Assembly (NCBI GenBank): GCA_003260075.1
Contig: QLIY01000178.1
Span: 143,214 to 207,213 of the forward strand
Direction of reading: 5' to 3'
DNA length: 64,000 bases
From: Phallusia mammillata
Lineage: Eukaryota > Chordata > Ascidiacea > Phlebobranchia > Ascidiidae
The notes beneath the pieces are model-generated. The model did no database searches and was not told the origin of the DNA. It saw nothing but the letters and a program-made list of their open reading frames with translations. How positions within the stretch are numbered: the first letter of the stretch is position 1; each line of letters starts with the position of its first letter. Shown piece by piece: positions 1 to 12,752 of this stretch. A program made the translations under genes and the position numbers.

Positions 1-545
1 GACGTTTTTGGGGGGGGGGGAGGGGCCACACCAGTTCATAACCACTAGATTTCATAACCATCTTTTACCGAGAAAACTAATATGAAGGTGGCCAACTAAA
101 TTGTCACAAGACCAATGCATTTTTATTCACATCTGAAGCAATAGGACGTTTTTTAATCTTTTCACCATCAAACTGCGGCGAATCATGTTAGTCTGGTCGA
201 TAAAATAGCCGTTGCCTGTAGTGCGACGGGCAAAATAAAATATTAATATGTGCAGGGTCTTCCCACACTATTTACCCCATGCCGTATAACAATGCAATCT
301 CAGCTTAGCGGACAATTTAAATCTTAAAACCGGAGCCCAAATGGAGTTAATGCGTTTGCAATTCTGACAGTGACATTGGGAAGGCATTTCCGCAGCTCAA
401 CGGGTCGATAAGAAAATGTCAGTTGCTCTTGAAGCTACTCTATAGTCACGTAGCGTACTTGATAATCTAGTATTTGCGTGACAGCAAAAAAGGGGCTCCC
501 AACCAATCGATTCCAAGCCCAAAGGATCCGCCCCTTTCTTTAAAA

Positions 546-792
546 CAAGCTTTAAACTCGATGTTTTGCATGATACAATAACTACTCATGCAGATTTGTC
601 ACCATAGGGTAAAATTTTATGCAAATACGAATAGAAGTGTCTGTTTAGACCACTGGTTCTTGGGGGGGGGGCAAAGCAAGCTTTAAACTCGATGTTTTGC
701 ATGATACAATAACTGCTCATGCAAATTTGTCACCACAGGGCAACATTTTATGCAAATACGAATAGAAGTGTCTGTTTAGACCACTGGTTCTT
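546..792. repeat. G-run-bridged direct duplication
   Basis: About 116 bp at 546-661 is repeated at 677-792, with ten G at 662-671 between the copies. They differ at several scattered positions. Copy 1 stops just inside the miniature element that continues after copy 2. This is one of the recurring junctions interpreted as allelic or assembly duplication. Confidence 0.85.
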
Positions 793-1079
793 AAATTTTT
801 TTTTCATATTCCTCCTTCACAAAGCAAAATATCGCAAATTCCTTTTTAACAAAAATTGCAACAAAGGCACTAGTCACTGCAGTTACAGCTGCATTTACTT
901 GTATTGTAGACAAATCTAGTCCTACATTTTTTATGTTTTAAATAAAATTGTTTAAACATTAAAAACGAGTTTTTTTCCACCGCTGTTTCATCCTCAATTT
1001 CCCCCTGCCACAAATTTCTTTCCGGAAATTAAAAATTCCCCCCTTAAAGAGCAAAGTGGCCTCCGTTTGAGAACCACTG
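782..1079. mobile_element. hAT-like miniature inverted-repeat element
   Basis: The ends are CACTGGTTCTTAAA at the left and TTTGAGAACCACTG at the right, which are inverted complements with two mismatches. The flanks are identical 8-bp target-site duplications, GTTTAGAC, at 774-781 and 1080-1087. The 298-bp body has no transposase frame, so it is non-autonomous. The CAGTGGTTCTCAAAC-type ends and 8-bp duplications fit the hAT superfamily. Confidence 0.85.
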
Positions 1080-1641
1080 GTTTAGACTGTACACGAAAAA
1101 AAACCAACCACCATTTTTAAACGATCTTAAAATTCTAGCCGCCCCCTTGTGTATATAGGGTCAGGCTTAAAACTATAGTGAACCGCGGTTGTTATGTATT
1201 TGCATTGTTTGTGTGTTTCCAATTGTTAGGTCTTTAGTTGTTTATTTCCCTATTCAGATCACATGGCCGCACTTTGCTGCGTTGGCGATGTCCTGTGCAC
1301 TCTCACCATTCACCTCCCGCCAATGGGTGACCTCCAAAAGTGTGTGAAAGTATTTCTCAGTAAAAGATGTTGCCTGTATGCAAAATGTGACCACCGACCC
1401 TTAAGGATTTTCAAAAAGGAAAATTTAACATTTCACATAAGTTTTGGTTTGCACAGCAACAGTTTTTGTTCAATTCAACTAAATTTAGACACTTTCATTA
1501 AGCTAAAAACAAAGTTATTCCAACATTATCCTTCACTATTCTATATGAATTGATGGTATTATTTCATGAATGGCCAATTTACATTATTTAACCATATCAA
1601 GCGCTTTCTGCAAATATAAAGCGTCCGTATTATCATTTCAG

Positions 1642-4600
1642 CGGCCATTCAAACGACTCTGGCAGTCACCATAGCAACTTCAGTTCATCGTCTACTTCGT
1701 GTACTTCGTCAGTGGGCTCGGTCAGCCATTTGTGCCCGCTCAACCAAGCACGTTGCGGAGCGGGTGTTACTGCACTTAATGGAAAGATCTACGCAGCAGG
1801 TAGATTATGATTTTATCATTCGCATCTAATCTAAGCTGTGATACCAAGTGCGTCTTTTCGCTTATATGCACCTGTAATTTGTCCAACCACAGTTTGTGTG
1901 TGTTTATTTCTGGAAGACTTGGTAAAGTTTGTATATCTCAGGAAGCCAGCACATTGTATGATACGTTTATGCCTCAAACAGATACTGCAAAAATTAGATG
2001 TTAACGCATGGAGCGGACTCATGGACTTCTGTACATATTTAATAAAACATCTTTGCTTGTCCTAAAATTTGGCTGTGAAACCAAGTACGGAGGTTTCGTT
2101 GCATTGCGACACAAAAAATTGAGTTTGTTTTAATAGTCGCTCAGAAGTTAAATATGCCTCTTTTGGTTTATTGTTGTCAGTGGTTCTTCAGGGAGGCCTA
2201 CAGAACGTTAAAAATTAATGAATGTTTCGTTCGAAAAAAAGGGAATCCAAGTTCTTGGCCATTTATTGTTATCTGTCAGTTTAATATATTAAATATCTGT
2301 ATCGGAGGAATATATTTCGTTTTCTTTATCCTTGCTTAGCAGTGAAATTGTATACGATTCTCATTGAATTGGACTGGTGGTTCATAGCCTGAAACGAATT
2401 GAGAACCACGGGGTAACCGATAACGTTTATTCTGATAAGCTTGTAACAATAAGTGTTGCTAATAAGCCACGAGTGCTTAACCTTTGACATATCGTCGCCT
2501 TTTCACGTAGCCGACTATAAGTACTCTCCCGAAAGACATTCCATTTGTCAATAGCTATAATGATTAGACAAGAACAGCTTGGTATTTATGACCATAATTT
2601 TGTTGTTAGCAACTACTTCCACAAGTCTGAACCTATATGACTAACCACAGGAAACAGTTTTTATACCACGAAACACAGCTAAAAATCAGCAAGCCAAACG
2701 AATGTACAATTTTTAGCACATATTGTTATATTTTCCAAATGAAGATTTGCGTTTTTACGCTTTGAGTATGATTTTATGTTTGCTGTTCAATCCAACAACT
2801 ATACCTAATGTGAAACCTTTAGTCAAAACAACCTTATGTTATGTACATCTTTTCATGTTTTGTATTTTTAGAGGGTAGTATAGTCAGAGCACACGACATT
2901 AAGTGAAACAAATGTTTTTTGGGAAAATAACGGCCTAGTTAGACGTTAAAGGCGACATGCTTTATTATTCAAACGTTTCGGCAAATTCTCATCATCAGTG
3001 ATATAAAGGCCACATCAGTTACACCCGTTCATAACCACTTGGGTCACATAAAAGATTGATAAAAAGATGCGAAACAAGCGTTATTTTCCTCATTAATACT
3101 TGAACTGATGCTTGTACAGTGTTCCAAATTTTTTGTTCATTAGCAAAAAGTACGGCGTTCAGTTTGTTTGTTTTCTCTTTTTTTTCTATTTAGTCGCCTA
3201 GAGCAATGCAGTCCAACTATTTTAAACGAATTCCTTCCTTAACAATCAAAAACATTTTCATTCCTCCCCAGCAGATGCTAAACCATACAAAAATTATTTG
3301 GGGTTAGGTCTTTTATCAACATCATAGGTTAATTTCTTAGATCTGATGTGTCTATTTACAAACCACATTCCTCCCCTCAAGATTTAAAATCCAAAATCCA
3401 TCTTTAGTGAGAAATTTCTCCCCAGGCGGGAACCACTAAACTAGAGGAAAACGAAAAAGTCACTATAACCTGAAATGTATGTTCAGGTGGTTTTAACAAA
3501 TCTGAATGCCTTGACTCTGTGGAGTGTTTTGACTCGTCAGCAAACCGTTGGAGCATGGTTTGTCACATGAATGCAAAGCGTGGTCGATTTTCAGTGGCTG
3601 TGCTTGGCAATCATCTTTACGCTGTTGGTGGCTCATCTGGATCTCAAAATCAAATCACTGTGGAAAGATACGACCCTGAGCGTGACGTATGGAGTCACGT
3701 GGCCCAGCTTTTATCGCGTTGTTCTGAATCGGGGGTAAGTGAAAAATATTTTTTTGGACAAGAATAAATTGACTTTTGATGTATAAAGCGTGATTCTTGA
3801 TTGGTTTACGTTTGACTGACTAATGTAAACTCCAAAATTTAGGGGGGGGGGGGACAAGAATATAAAGCGTGTTTCTTGATTGGTTTACGTTTGACTGACT
3901 AATGTAAACTCCAAAATTTAAAGTGTTTTTGCATGTTTAAAGCTTTGTTTATTTTGTCAAAATAAAAGCTATTTGTGTACCTTTAAATTTAAACTTGACA
4001 TTTCTGACACAAAAATACCACGTTTGCGTGTTTTAAAACATTTGCGTTGGAACACAAAATTTTAAAATAAAAAATAATTTTGTAGAAACATATAAAAAAA
4101 TTGCGAAAACATAAAATTATCTTGTAGAAACGTGTTTTAATTTTTTTCCCGCCATTTTAAACTTTTTCTTGAAGTGGAAAAAACTGTGATGCGATGCACT
4201 TAGACGACTCGTGATAGTAATTTATCAGATTAAGGCTCGGCAAAGGGGCGTGAACTGGGCGTTGTTTTTCCGGAAACCCTTTACTCGTGTGTTTAACGCG
4301 CATAGGTTTGACCTCTATTTCGGTAAATGCCAAATTAGGCATTGCGTTGTGCAATAGTTTTGACACTGGTTGAAGTTGGTTAACTGTAAGACAAACTAAG
4401 CAGGGACGCGTTCTTGTGAGACTAACCACGATGTAAAATCGATGGGTCTGGCGTTTTGGCCAAAGTCCCCGCTTATCTTCGTTTGTAGAAACGAATTATT
4501 TTTCCATCAAGTTTAAAGTATAGATTTATGGGTTGTTCATGAAGTTTGGACTCTGACGCACGAAACACGCAAACTGAAATTGATTAAATGTCGGCAATTA

Positions 4601-7600
4601 ATAGTTTTTGTAACATGATCAGATTGACAGATTTTATTCTGGTTGGCAAATTCGTTTCAAATACGAATAACAATAATACCATGATAGCTAATATTGCAAC
4701 ATTTAAGATTTGAACTCCGCAAAAAGCATTTTGCCTTTTCCTTATAGCGCTGTGTTCTGTAGCATGGCGCGTGGACAGGAATGAACTAACAGATTTTGTT
4801 TATTTTGTGACACATATTAACATTAATTTTGTCCCCGATTGCATTTAATAGTTATTCTTTCGTTTATGCCTGACATGTCTGGGGGGGGGGGGGATTTTAT
4901 TCTGGTTGGCAAATTTGTTTCAAATACGAATAATAATAATAATACCATGATAGCTAATATTGCAACATTTAAGATTTGAACTCCGGGGGGGGGGGACCAC
5001 TTTGTGCGTGTGACAAGTATCTATTTCAGTTGGTTATTCTATTTAAGAAAGGCAATAAAATAAGTCCACAATTTCACTAATTCTGCACTCAATATTAGGT
5101 ATCACTGTGACAAGTTGCATTTTTATTTGCTATTCATTCTATTTACATAAGGCAATAAAATAAGTTGACAACTGTTCAAAATCCTTTACTTCACTCGGTA
5201 TCAATGTGACAAGTGGCATTCCATTTGAATAAAGCAATATAAGAAGTTAACCACTTTTCAAATCTTCGGTCCTCGGTATTAGGTTTCAGTTGGCAAAACC
5301 AAACTTGACTTAAACTAACAAAACCCGTTGCTTGTGACGCAGGTTGCGGTATTAGGCGATCTTTTATATTGCGTCGGCGGAGTCCAACAAAGTAGCGGAG
5401 TCGCTGGTATGAAAGTATGTCAGGTTTACGACCCACAAAAAGACCAGTGGGAATACAGGAGTTCAATGCACACAGGTAAGTCGCTTGTACCATGTTTGCG
5501 GTAAAAAGTGCTGCGTTGACGATTTCAATTTCGGACTGTTTGAATGTTGTACGAATTAATTTTGCACATTCCTCTTATCTTGTGTAGTGTGTAGATAAAA
5601 TTGTTTGTTAGTAAATGGGAAAAAAAGATTTGCTTATTTTAAAGTTAAGAATAAATTGCCTAAAATTGAAGCATTTTATTTGACAAATTTAATTTGCGTG
5701 TGCCGACAGCTTTTGAATTTTGTAACAAAATCTGACACATCTTAGATGAAAATATTAATCTGGTTTTTGCAATATTTCTTTCTATTTAAACGCTAGTTTC
5801 CTGGTGTAAGGAAATGTCATGTCAGTTTTTCCCAACATAATAACGTTTTCGTGACGAATAAGCGGATTTCATTTATTTGGTAAAACGTTTTCGTGAGTCA
5901 ACGCAAAGCTATTTTTCAACTATACACCATTGAGATGTTTCACATTTTCATTTATAAAAACGTTTTCGCTGGGACAAAATAGTTAAAGGCCGAAAAATTT
6001 TTGAGCAATAATAATTCATAGCAACCTTAAATGAACATAAATTCATAATTTGGATTAGCCCTAAATCTTTCCGAGACCAGCGATTACGGCACACTTATAC
6101 ATTAATGCTAGTACTCCAAAAAATAGGGAATGCTTTGGAGGCCGGTCCAATTCAGTATAACGCCTTACATAGGCCCGCTATTGTATGATTAGACTCGTTA
6201 GAGATACCAGTATGACTTTCAACTCCAAAAACACATTTTTACATTGCACCATTACCTTAGGGCGCAGTTCTTTGGGTGTGGCTGCCCTAGGTGGATTCCT
6301 TTACGCAGCAGGCGGAAGCGACGGTTGGACGTGTCTTGCATCGACTGAACGATACGACCCAAGCAGCCAAAGTTGGGCGCCTGTCGCAAGTTTAAGTGCT
6401 CCTAGAAGGGGTCTGGGAATGATTTCACACAATGGTAAGTGGGTTAAGTCTCAGCTGTCAACCTTTGTACGTGATGTGCCATGTTATTATGTCGGGAACT
6501 GATACTTGATAGTTCGGCGCACTGTGGACGACCTACTCTAAAATACGCACCCAACGCAAAGTGATGGCAATGTGCTTTGTAACTGCCGGGCGTAAAGTAA
6601 ACGCAATCTATACCCGCAATAAAATGCGCAATTTACTTTTTCTATTTAAGGGTGGATTATTTTTGAGTAGATTGCAGTTTTTTCATTTCTGTCGCCCGAG
6701 AAAAAATAATTTAATGAGATGATTTTGCACAAAGCCTGGCCATCGCATTTATTTCGCATTTTATTACAAAGACTGCATGCTTTTGGCGCATTTTAGTAGA
6801 GCTTCTATGAACCTCAAAATTGACATTTTTTGCATTTAAACGCCTTTTTGAAAAACATTTTTAACAGTTGGAAGCAACATATGACAGTTTTTTTCCACAC
6901 ACAACGCAAAACCTTTTTTGCTAAAAAATGTAATGTTTAATTCTTATGTTACATATTTTGGCCCTTCTAGGTGTTAAAAGCGACAAACTTATACGTTCAC
7001 AATCACTTATGTCATTTTTAACACACGTACATCATGCAATTTCCAAATACAAAACAAAATCGCTAATCGTTTTTAATCAGCTCAAGGCTTAGCCGTGTAA
7101 CCGCGCTTAATGAAAAAAAAAACTAATCACTTTGCAACATGTAAGGCCGTCGAGTGTTGCCCCTGAGTGAGGGCTGCGTAGATTTAAAGCGAAAAGCCGG
7201 ACAGAAAATCGTTTCTCGACAATCGCTTGATCGCAGAACTCGAGCAGTTTTCATGCTCGTCTATCGATCTCAACTCTTGCACACCTAATGAAACTTCAGA
7301 TAATTATCGATTCACGGTACTTTCCTCCTTTACGATAGGCGATAGATTGCCATCGAAATGTCCAATTTCGGGTAAAATGTAAAAATGACCTACTTTTAGA
7401 AAACCTATGTCGCATTGGCATTGCCAACCATGTAGAATGAAACGATAGACATTTTATTAAGAATATAAAGTATAGTTTTATGTGGAATCAACCCTATACT
7501 GCCGCAGTTTGTCGGTATGTTACTTTTCCTACATCAGTATGATCCAAGACCCGAAGCCCAGTGAATACAAAACACTATTTTATCGCTTTTTAAAACAGTG

Positions 7601-10600
7601 TTGTATTCGCTCACTGCAACTAGAGATGTCAAAAACCTTTGGTGAAGTATGTATGTATGTGCAGATACTGTGTATAATGGTTGACTCTGTTTGCAGGGGG
7701 GGGGGGAGGTTGCCTAAAACGTTTGGTGAAATATGTATGTATGTGCAGATACTGTGTATAATGGTTGACTCTGTTTGCACGTTTCCTCTAAAACAATTGT
7801 CATCCTCAGTAAAAAATGAATAATGCACTAGCGGAAACAAGCGCTACTTTTTCAGTCCGTGTCTTGTGTACTTAACTATGTCACATTTATATAAGCTATT
7901 GCGGCCGGGCATAATATCAAGTTTATAGAGCTCTTATGGCAAGTATTTTTATTCTGACGTTTGGATGTCCTATACAGGTCGCCTTCATCAGAGTAAATAA
8001 CACTGAATGCGCGTAGAACAGTCACATTGATTTACTACAAGGCAAAAAACGTGTTTGCCTATTTTGGACAAGTACAGAAGCTTTTTCACTTTTTAGGCCC
8101 AAAACCACCTGCAAAATTATAACCCACACAGGGGGGGGGGGGCATATCTTGGACAAGTACAGAAGCCTTTTCACTTTTTAGGCCCAAAACCACCTGCAAA
8201 ATTATAACCCACACACTGCAGCTAAACCAGCACCATTAAATTGGGCTTCATATTAGATTTTAATGCAAAGAGATAAAACACGTCAAAAACGAAAATCGAA
8301 TTTCACCCCTACCATCAAAATGAAATTAGCAAACCAACCCCCTCAAGATATTTTCTCCTTGTGCAAATTAGTTTTGCATTGATAATAGACTCCGCGAATG
8401 CGTAAAAGACGGCAAACGTATTGACGCTTGACCTCATTCTCTCGAGGCTTATGTGGCCTCAAGAGATTGGCTTCGTGCGCAAGACGTAATGGAAAACTGA
8501 TTAATGTAAGGAATAAGACAATTACAAGCAGCTGTGACATTTCTGCAATTCCTCAACGCCTGTTTGCGCAAAACTGTAAAGCATCGCATTGTTAGAACCT
8601 TGCCACAAAGCATGTGCTGTTTTTCCCAAGAGATCCATTTGAACGTGGTATAAATTTAATAGAAATGCGATATAGCGGGGATTGAAGTGATTACCCAGAA
8701 ATAAAGGCCTCCGGTCGCAAAAAATGTGTGTTTCGTTACAAAAAGCGGCTTTCAGCAGCTTTGCTTTGCTTTATTGACATTCTAAACTAGTTTAAGCTGG
8801 TTTTTGGTGCAAAAACGAAACTATGCTTTAAAATTTTAGTACGAGAATGGTATTATTGTTTCATAAAAATGTAAAGCTAAAGTATTTATTCAAAATAAAC
8901 TTTTACGTTGGCTATACACAGGTATGTTTGAGGACGAAAAATTGTTTTTTAATTGAGTATGTACAAAAAGTTTGGCAATAACGGGTAAAAACACTTCAAT
9001 GAAATTGCGAAATCCCGAATCAAGCTAAAGGCTTTTCCAGGAAGCAGAAAAAAAATGTGCCATCATGCTTTGGCTCACTTACGGTGCAGCAAATTGCAGC
9101 ACGTCTTGCAAAATAGAAAGACCGGCCGGTTCTGTGTAAAAATAGACCAGCGCTCCATTTCTTGCGTTTCCAACCTTTGGACAGACTCTTACCACTTATA
9201 CATCACTTGTACGTGTTCTTACGCAAACGACTCGTGTTATTACAGGGGCGATTTACTGTGTGGGAGGATTCGACGGGCAGGCCTTTCTTGCATCAGTAGA
9301 ACGTTACTCACCAGACGAGGGTGACGTATGGTGTCACGTGAGTGCTTCACTGAATCTACCCCGCAACAACGCAGGGCTTGCGTCGGTAAGATATTGTGGT
9401 TTTTTGTTTATCTATCTGTGTGTGCGAGGTCAGCCACTGCGTCGAAATTCAATTTGCGGTTGCTACCCACAGAAAGTTGGTTGTGTGCCAACTCTGCGTA
9501 AACAACTTGATATTTAAAGGCTGCTTTTGGTATGAAATTTAACTTGACATGGAATTTGGCGCTTACAACATTTTTGTGATTCTCTGCGTACATTGAACTA
9601 TGGACGATTTTTGGGACTTTCATTGATAGTGTTAAAAGCAGACTTTGACCTTTAAATTTGTTTGCGTTTTTTTAAATATTTTGCTTTGATGAAAATGTGC
9701 TCAGAACCCTTGATATGAATAGTTCTTTAAGTCTTTAGGTTTAAATTTTTCACATTGGTTGGTCAAATTAATTTTTGCATAGGTCTTTGTCCCACCCTTG
9801 ATTTAATATAAAGTCATCGGGTGTATTTATATGTGTAAGCACATGATGGGTCCTGTTGCCTGTAGTGTACTCCTGTTAGGTTAACTAACTCTTAGTTTCA
9901 CTGTTGGTTCTTCTTAAACAAATTCTCCAAAGTTAAATGTTCCAGCGATGCTCGAATTCATTTTGTTCAATTCATTTTACTTTGTTACCCAATGACCTCG
10001 TTTCAAGCCCAGTTAAAAGTTGCTACTCGAACAACTCAGACTAACTACTTTCGAGCAGCGAACCGCAGAGTAGCGCAAAGTCCCATCCGTGAGCTATTTT
10101 TAAATCTCAAAGCCGTCCGTCCACAATAAAAAGTGGATTTGTAAGTGTCTTGACTTCTTTCGTAACCCCTAAATTCGAGTGTTAGTTTTAGCATTATGTG
10201 CTGGCCCTGACACTTGCAGATGTGCCTGTAATGGGACGAAAGTGGCTTGGATGCAGTCCTCTTTAGTTTACAAACCAATCAGAGATCTGTGTTCTTTCGT
10301 CTGTCTGCCCACGCTAATGTGACATTGTATTTAGCATTTGGCAAAATTATATTTGACCGAGTGCCATATTGGAAACTGAGTCGAGCAAGCTATACGTCAT
10401 TACACGTATATGACGTAACAATGGAATGGTAGCCAATAATTTTATCGTGCGGAGGGGGGGGGGGCCGAGTGCCATATTGGAAACTGAGTCGAGCAAGCTT
10501 ACGTCATTGCAAGTATATGACGTAACAATGGAATGGTAGCCAATAATTTTATCGTGCGGAATTAAGGGGCTGTTGGATTGCAAAATCCTCCAGAAAGCAT

Positions 10601-12752
10601 TTGTTAGAAAAAAAATGTGCCATCATGCATTGGCTCACATTGCTGGCACCAAATTGCAGCGGGTCATGCAAAATGTAAAAAAAAACGGCCGGTTCTATGT
10701 GTAATAGAACTTCGCTCCACTTATTGCATTTCTAACCTTTTATCCTGCAGAACTAATGGACATTTGAATCACAAAATTCTTCAGTTACAGGGGGGCGATT
10801 TGATACATCTTTTTGTGTCGTGGATTTTTTTGCCGTAGTATGTTTGCAAATTTTTGGATGTTGGTACAATAAAATATTCGGTTAAAACAGCTGCCCAAAA
10901 ATAACACAACTAGAAAGACTAATTGACCCAAATAATTTGTTTCCCATTCCAAGAACAGCAATAAAAAACGATTTTCTGAAAATAATAGATTTTGCTTTTT
11001 CGCACTGCGTTAACTGGTTTGCAATACCGGCAACAATAGCTGCAATCCGAATTTCTTGGCAAAACGCCTTTTAAGTTTCCCAGAAACCGTTTTTTTGTCA
11101 CGTCTACCCTTTGAAACCTTCAGAAACAGGTCCAGCTTGATTTAGCCGGAAATTCAACACAATCTTTCTACTTGTTGCGCCACCATAGGTTAGTTTACAC
11201 ACGTTGCAATTTGAGTGGGTTATGAAATTTCACACGTAATATCACGAAACAATACGCGATATACGCACTGCCGTATCAATGACATGACTGTACGCGATAT
11301 GTGATATCTTATTGTGACGTTACCTGAAATGTTTTGGTGGAAAGTTTTGTAAGCCTTACCAATGCAAGATTGCTTGTAGAAGCCTATGAGTGTATTCTCC
11401 CTAACCCAACATGATTTTGCAAAAAGTTACATCTCGTACAGAAACATTCAACGTAATATTAGTATTTATTTTTGAAACTATAGCAGGATTTAGAATGTAG
11501 ACGCCGAAAATTATTCTCACTTTACCAAATGATTACAGCGTGAATCGTAGTGTTTTCTTTTTAAAATAATTAACGTCTGTTTGTAAAAATCCAAATTTAG
11601 TTCAACGTAAATCTGGACACACACGGTATACTTTCACTGTAGTTACATTGGGAACGAACATATTTAGCACACAACAACATGTAGTTCAATAGTTTAGCTA
11701 AATCAAAATTTCAATGAAAAACGAACAAATGTGTCGTGCTGTGCCATCACGTGACTACTTTACGCAGTGAATTGTGAAGAAAACGCCCCTTGAAAATGCC
11801 AATCAAGTCGCGCCATCGAATTTAAGAGGCACAAAAGTTTATTTGTGTCTTTTGCTGCCTTGAAGATTTCAAACGGATTTGGCACAATTTGATTAACACT
11901 GATAGGAAAAAAAATCCAAGCTCAAATGCTTCGTACTGAATTAGATATCTAAGTTATTTCCCTGTAGGTCATTTTGGTCTATAGCTAGGGGTTGATGTAA
12001 AACACGGTGTTTAATCCATTTGGGCTACATCCTTTTTCGTGTACCCAGACATTCTTATTGCTTGTATATACTCCCATATCTCTAGTTTTGTCCTTGACTT
12101 ATGAATACTGACGGCGGTTTGCCACCCTCCTTGTGTACTCCAACGTATTTCTCCTTCCATAGCTAACTGTAATACCTACGCATTTATGTTAATTGTGTGT
12201 TTCTGCATTCCTAATAGTTGGAGCTCACGTGTTGTCCCTATGTAATATTTCAGCTCTGTATCGCCCAAGGTATCAGAATTAGAAGGTTATTTCAACTCTT
12301 TTTTGACAAGGAAAATTACACTGTGTCGTATGCTAGTGTACGGTTTGTCATAACACCAAAGCTGTCGTAAATGGCCACAATCGGTTTTAATGTCAGTCGT
12401 CTATCTTCATTTGGTGTAGTTAAGCTACATATTTGCTAGGCCAATAATAATTGAGAATCAAAAGGAAACTTAAAATGGAACTGAAGCTTACACAGAACAC
12501 CTATTGAGCAAAAATATTTGCGTTGGTGGCTGATGCCAAAGTGCTATATTTGCTGCAAGTAGCGTGATTTAAAAGTAACGCTTTCCCTTTTTCGTTTAGG
12601 TAAATGGGAACCTTTTCGTGGTGGGCGGTTACTCGGGTCGACATTTTCTCACCTCGGTTGAGATTTTTGACGAAGCAAGCAACGAGTGGACCAACCATGA
12701 CAACCAGGTGGCGCTCGGGAGCAACGCCGCTGTCGAAAACGATTCAAGCTAA
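1642..12752 (+). CDS. Kelch-repeat protein, IVNS1ABP-like (5' part outside window)
   Basis: Six exons are visible: 1642-1799, 3487-3734, 5343-5475, 6261-6434, 9246-9385 and 12600-12752 (stop TAA). All phases agree and give about 335 residues. The chain contains six kelch blades. Each has the GG pair (for example YAAGG, YAVGG, YCVGG, FVVGG) followed by a V-E-x-[YF]-[DN]-P-like stretch and a Trp. Blade order and phrases such as ECLDSVECFD and MKVCQVYDPQKDQW resemble the C-terminal propeller of the host protein IVNS1ABP, a BTB-BACK-kelch protein linked in vertebrates to actin and to RNA processing. A Ser-rich linker (residues coded at about 1655-1725) precedes blade 1. The BTB and BACK domains are not in the window. 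The introns are large and repeat-rich. Another KLHL family member cannot be excluded. Confidence 0.85.
2178..2413. repeat. Degenerate hAT-like repeat, related to sequence near 14290
   Basis: CAGTGGTTCTTCAGG at the left and AATTGAGAACCACGG at the right look like decayed hAT-type ends. No matching flanking duplication was found. An internal phrase, TCTTGGCCATTTATTG, recurs in similar form near 14300, so both may belong to one interspersed family. Confidence 0.35.
2945..3040 (-). repeat. Interspersed repeat family B with hammerhead-like core
   Basis: On the minus strand the segment reads CTGATGA, a spacer, then CCGAAACGTTTGAATAAT, followed by AAGCATGTCGCC. The same arrangement occurs at 28071-28120 (minus) and 41206-41275 (plus). 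The order CTGATGA - stem - GAAAC resembles a hammerhead ribozyme core. The helices are incomplete in this copy. Confidence 0.6.
3758..3921. repeat. G-run-bridged direct duplication
   Basis: The 3758-3841 segment recurs at 3854-3921 after twelve G (3842-3853). Copy 2 lacks a short internal piece. It lies in the intron after kelch exon 3487-3734. Confidence 0.85.
4631..4995. repeat. Duplication bounded by two G runs
   Basis: About 90 bp at 4631-4718 is repeated at 4894-4985. The second copy is bounded by thirteen G (4881-4893) on the left and eleven G (4985-4995) on the right. It differs by substitutions and by the length of an AAT microsatellite. Being enclosed by two homopolymers suggests an inserted read or contig fragment. 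Confidence 0.85.
5011..5280. repeat. Imperfect tandem repeat, three units of about 75-99 bp
   Basis: Units start at 5011, 5108 and 5207 with TGACAAGT. Each contains a GGCAATAAAATAAGT-like phrase and a later [CT]GGTAT[CT]A-like phrase. The array ends about 60 bp before the kelch exon at 5343. Confidence 0.7.
7636..7779. repeat. G-run-bridged direct duplication
   Basis: About 60 bp ending at 7695 recurs ending at 7779, with eleven G at 7696-7706 between. An ORF spanning it is a by-product of the duplication. Confidence 0.8.
7917..7995 (-). repeat. Interspersed repeat family A with hammerhead-like core
   Basis: The minus strand reads CTGATGAAGGCGACC, loop, AGGACATCCAAACGTC, then AGAATAAAAATAC and GAGCTCTATAAACTTGA. 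A closely similar copy lies at 25049-25137 on the plus strand. The order CTGATGA - hairpin - [G]AAAC - GTC mimics a hammerhead core with a very short stem III. Such motifs are known from the terminal regions of Penelope-like retroelements. No reverse transcriptase is present. Confidence 0.65.
8065..8217. repeat. G-run-bridged direct duplication
   Basis: About 70 bp ending at 8130 recurs ending at 8217, with twelve G at 8131-8142 between. The copies are nearly identical. Confidence 0.85.
9050..10812. repeat. Diverged duplication of the flank of kelch exon 9246-9385
   Basis: The segment 9050-9262, ending in acceptor and exon start TTACAG-GGGCGATTT, has a diverged counterpart at 10611-10812. 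Both share AAAAAAATGTGCCATCATGC, CAAATTGCAGC and CGGCCGGTTCT, and the second ends TTACAGGGGGGCGATTTGAT. The second copy loses the kelch frame immediately after the acceptor-like site, so it is a dead exon fragment. Confidence 0.65.
10358..10562. repeat. G-run-bridged direct duplication
   Basis: About 96 bp at 10358-10453 recurs at 10465-10562, with eleven G at 10454-10464 between. There are a few substitutions and a short indel. Confidence 0.85.

Larger units (their letters stand above)
1..1641. other. Sequence upstream of the first visible kelch exon
   Basis: No coding exon could be supported here. The short open frames lack recognisable domains and fitting splice sites. The stretch holds an 11-base G run at the left edge, one G-bridged duplication (546-792) and one hAT-like miniature element (782-1079). 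Because the kelch gene enters the window in mid-frame at 1642, this is probably intron of that gene. Its BTB and BACK exons would lie further left. Confidence 0.5.

Noticed and set aside
1263..1553. 96-codon frame before the first kelch exon
   Set aside because: No BTB or BACK features in any frame and no matching splice site.
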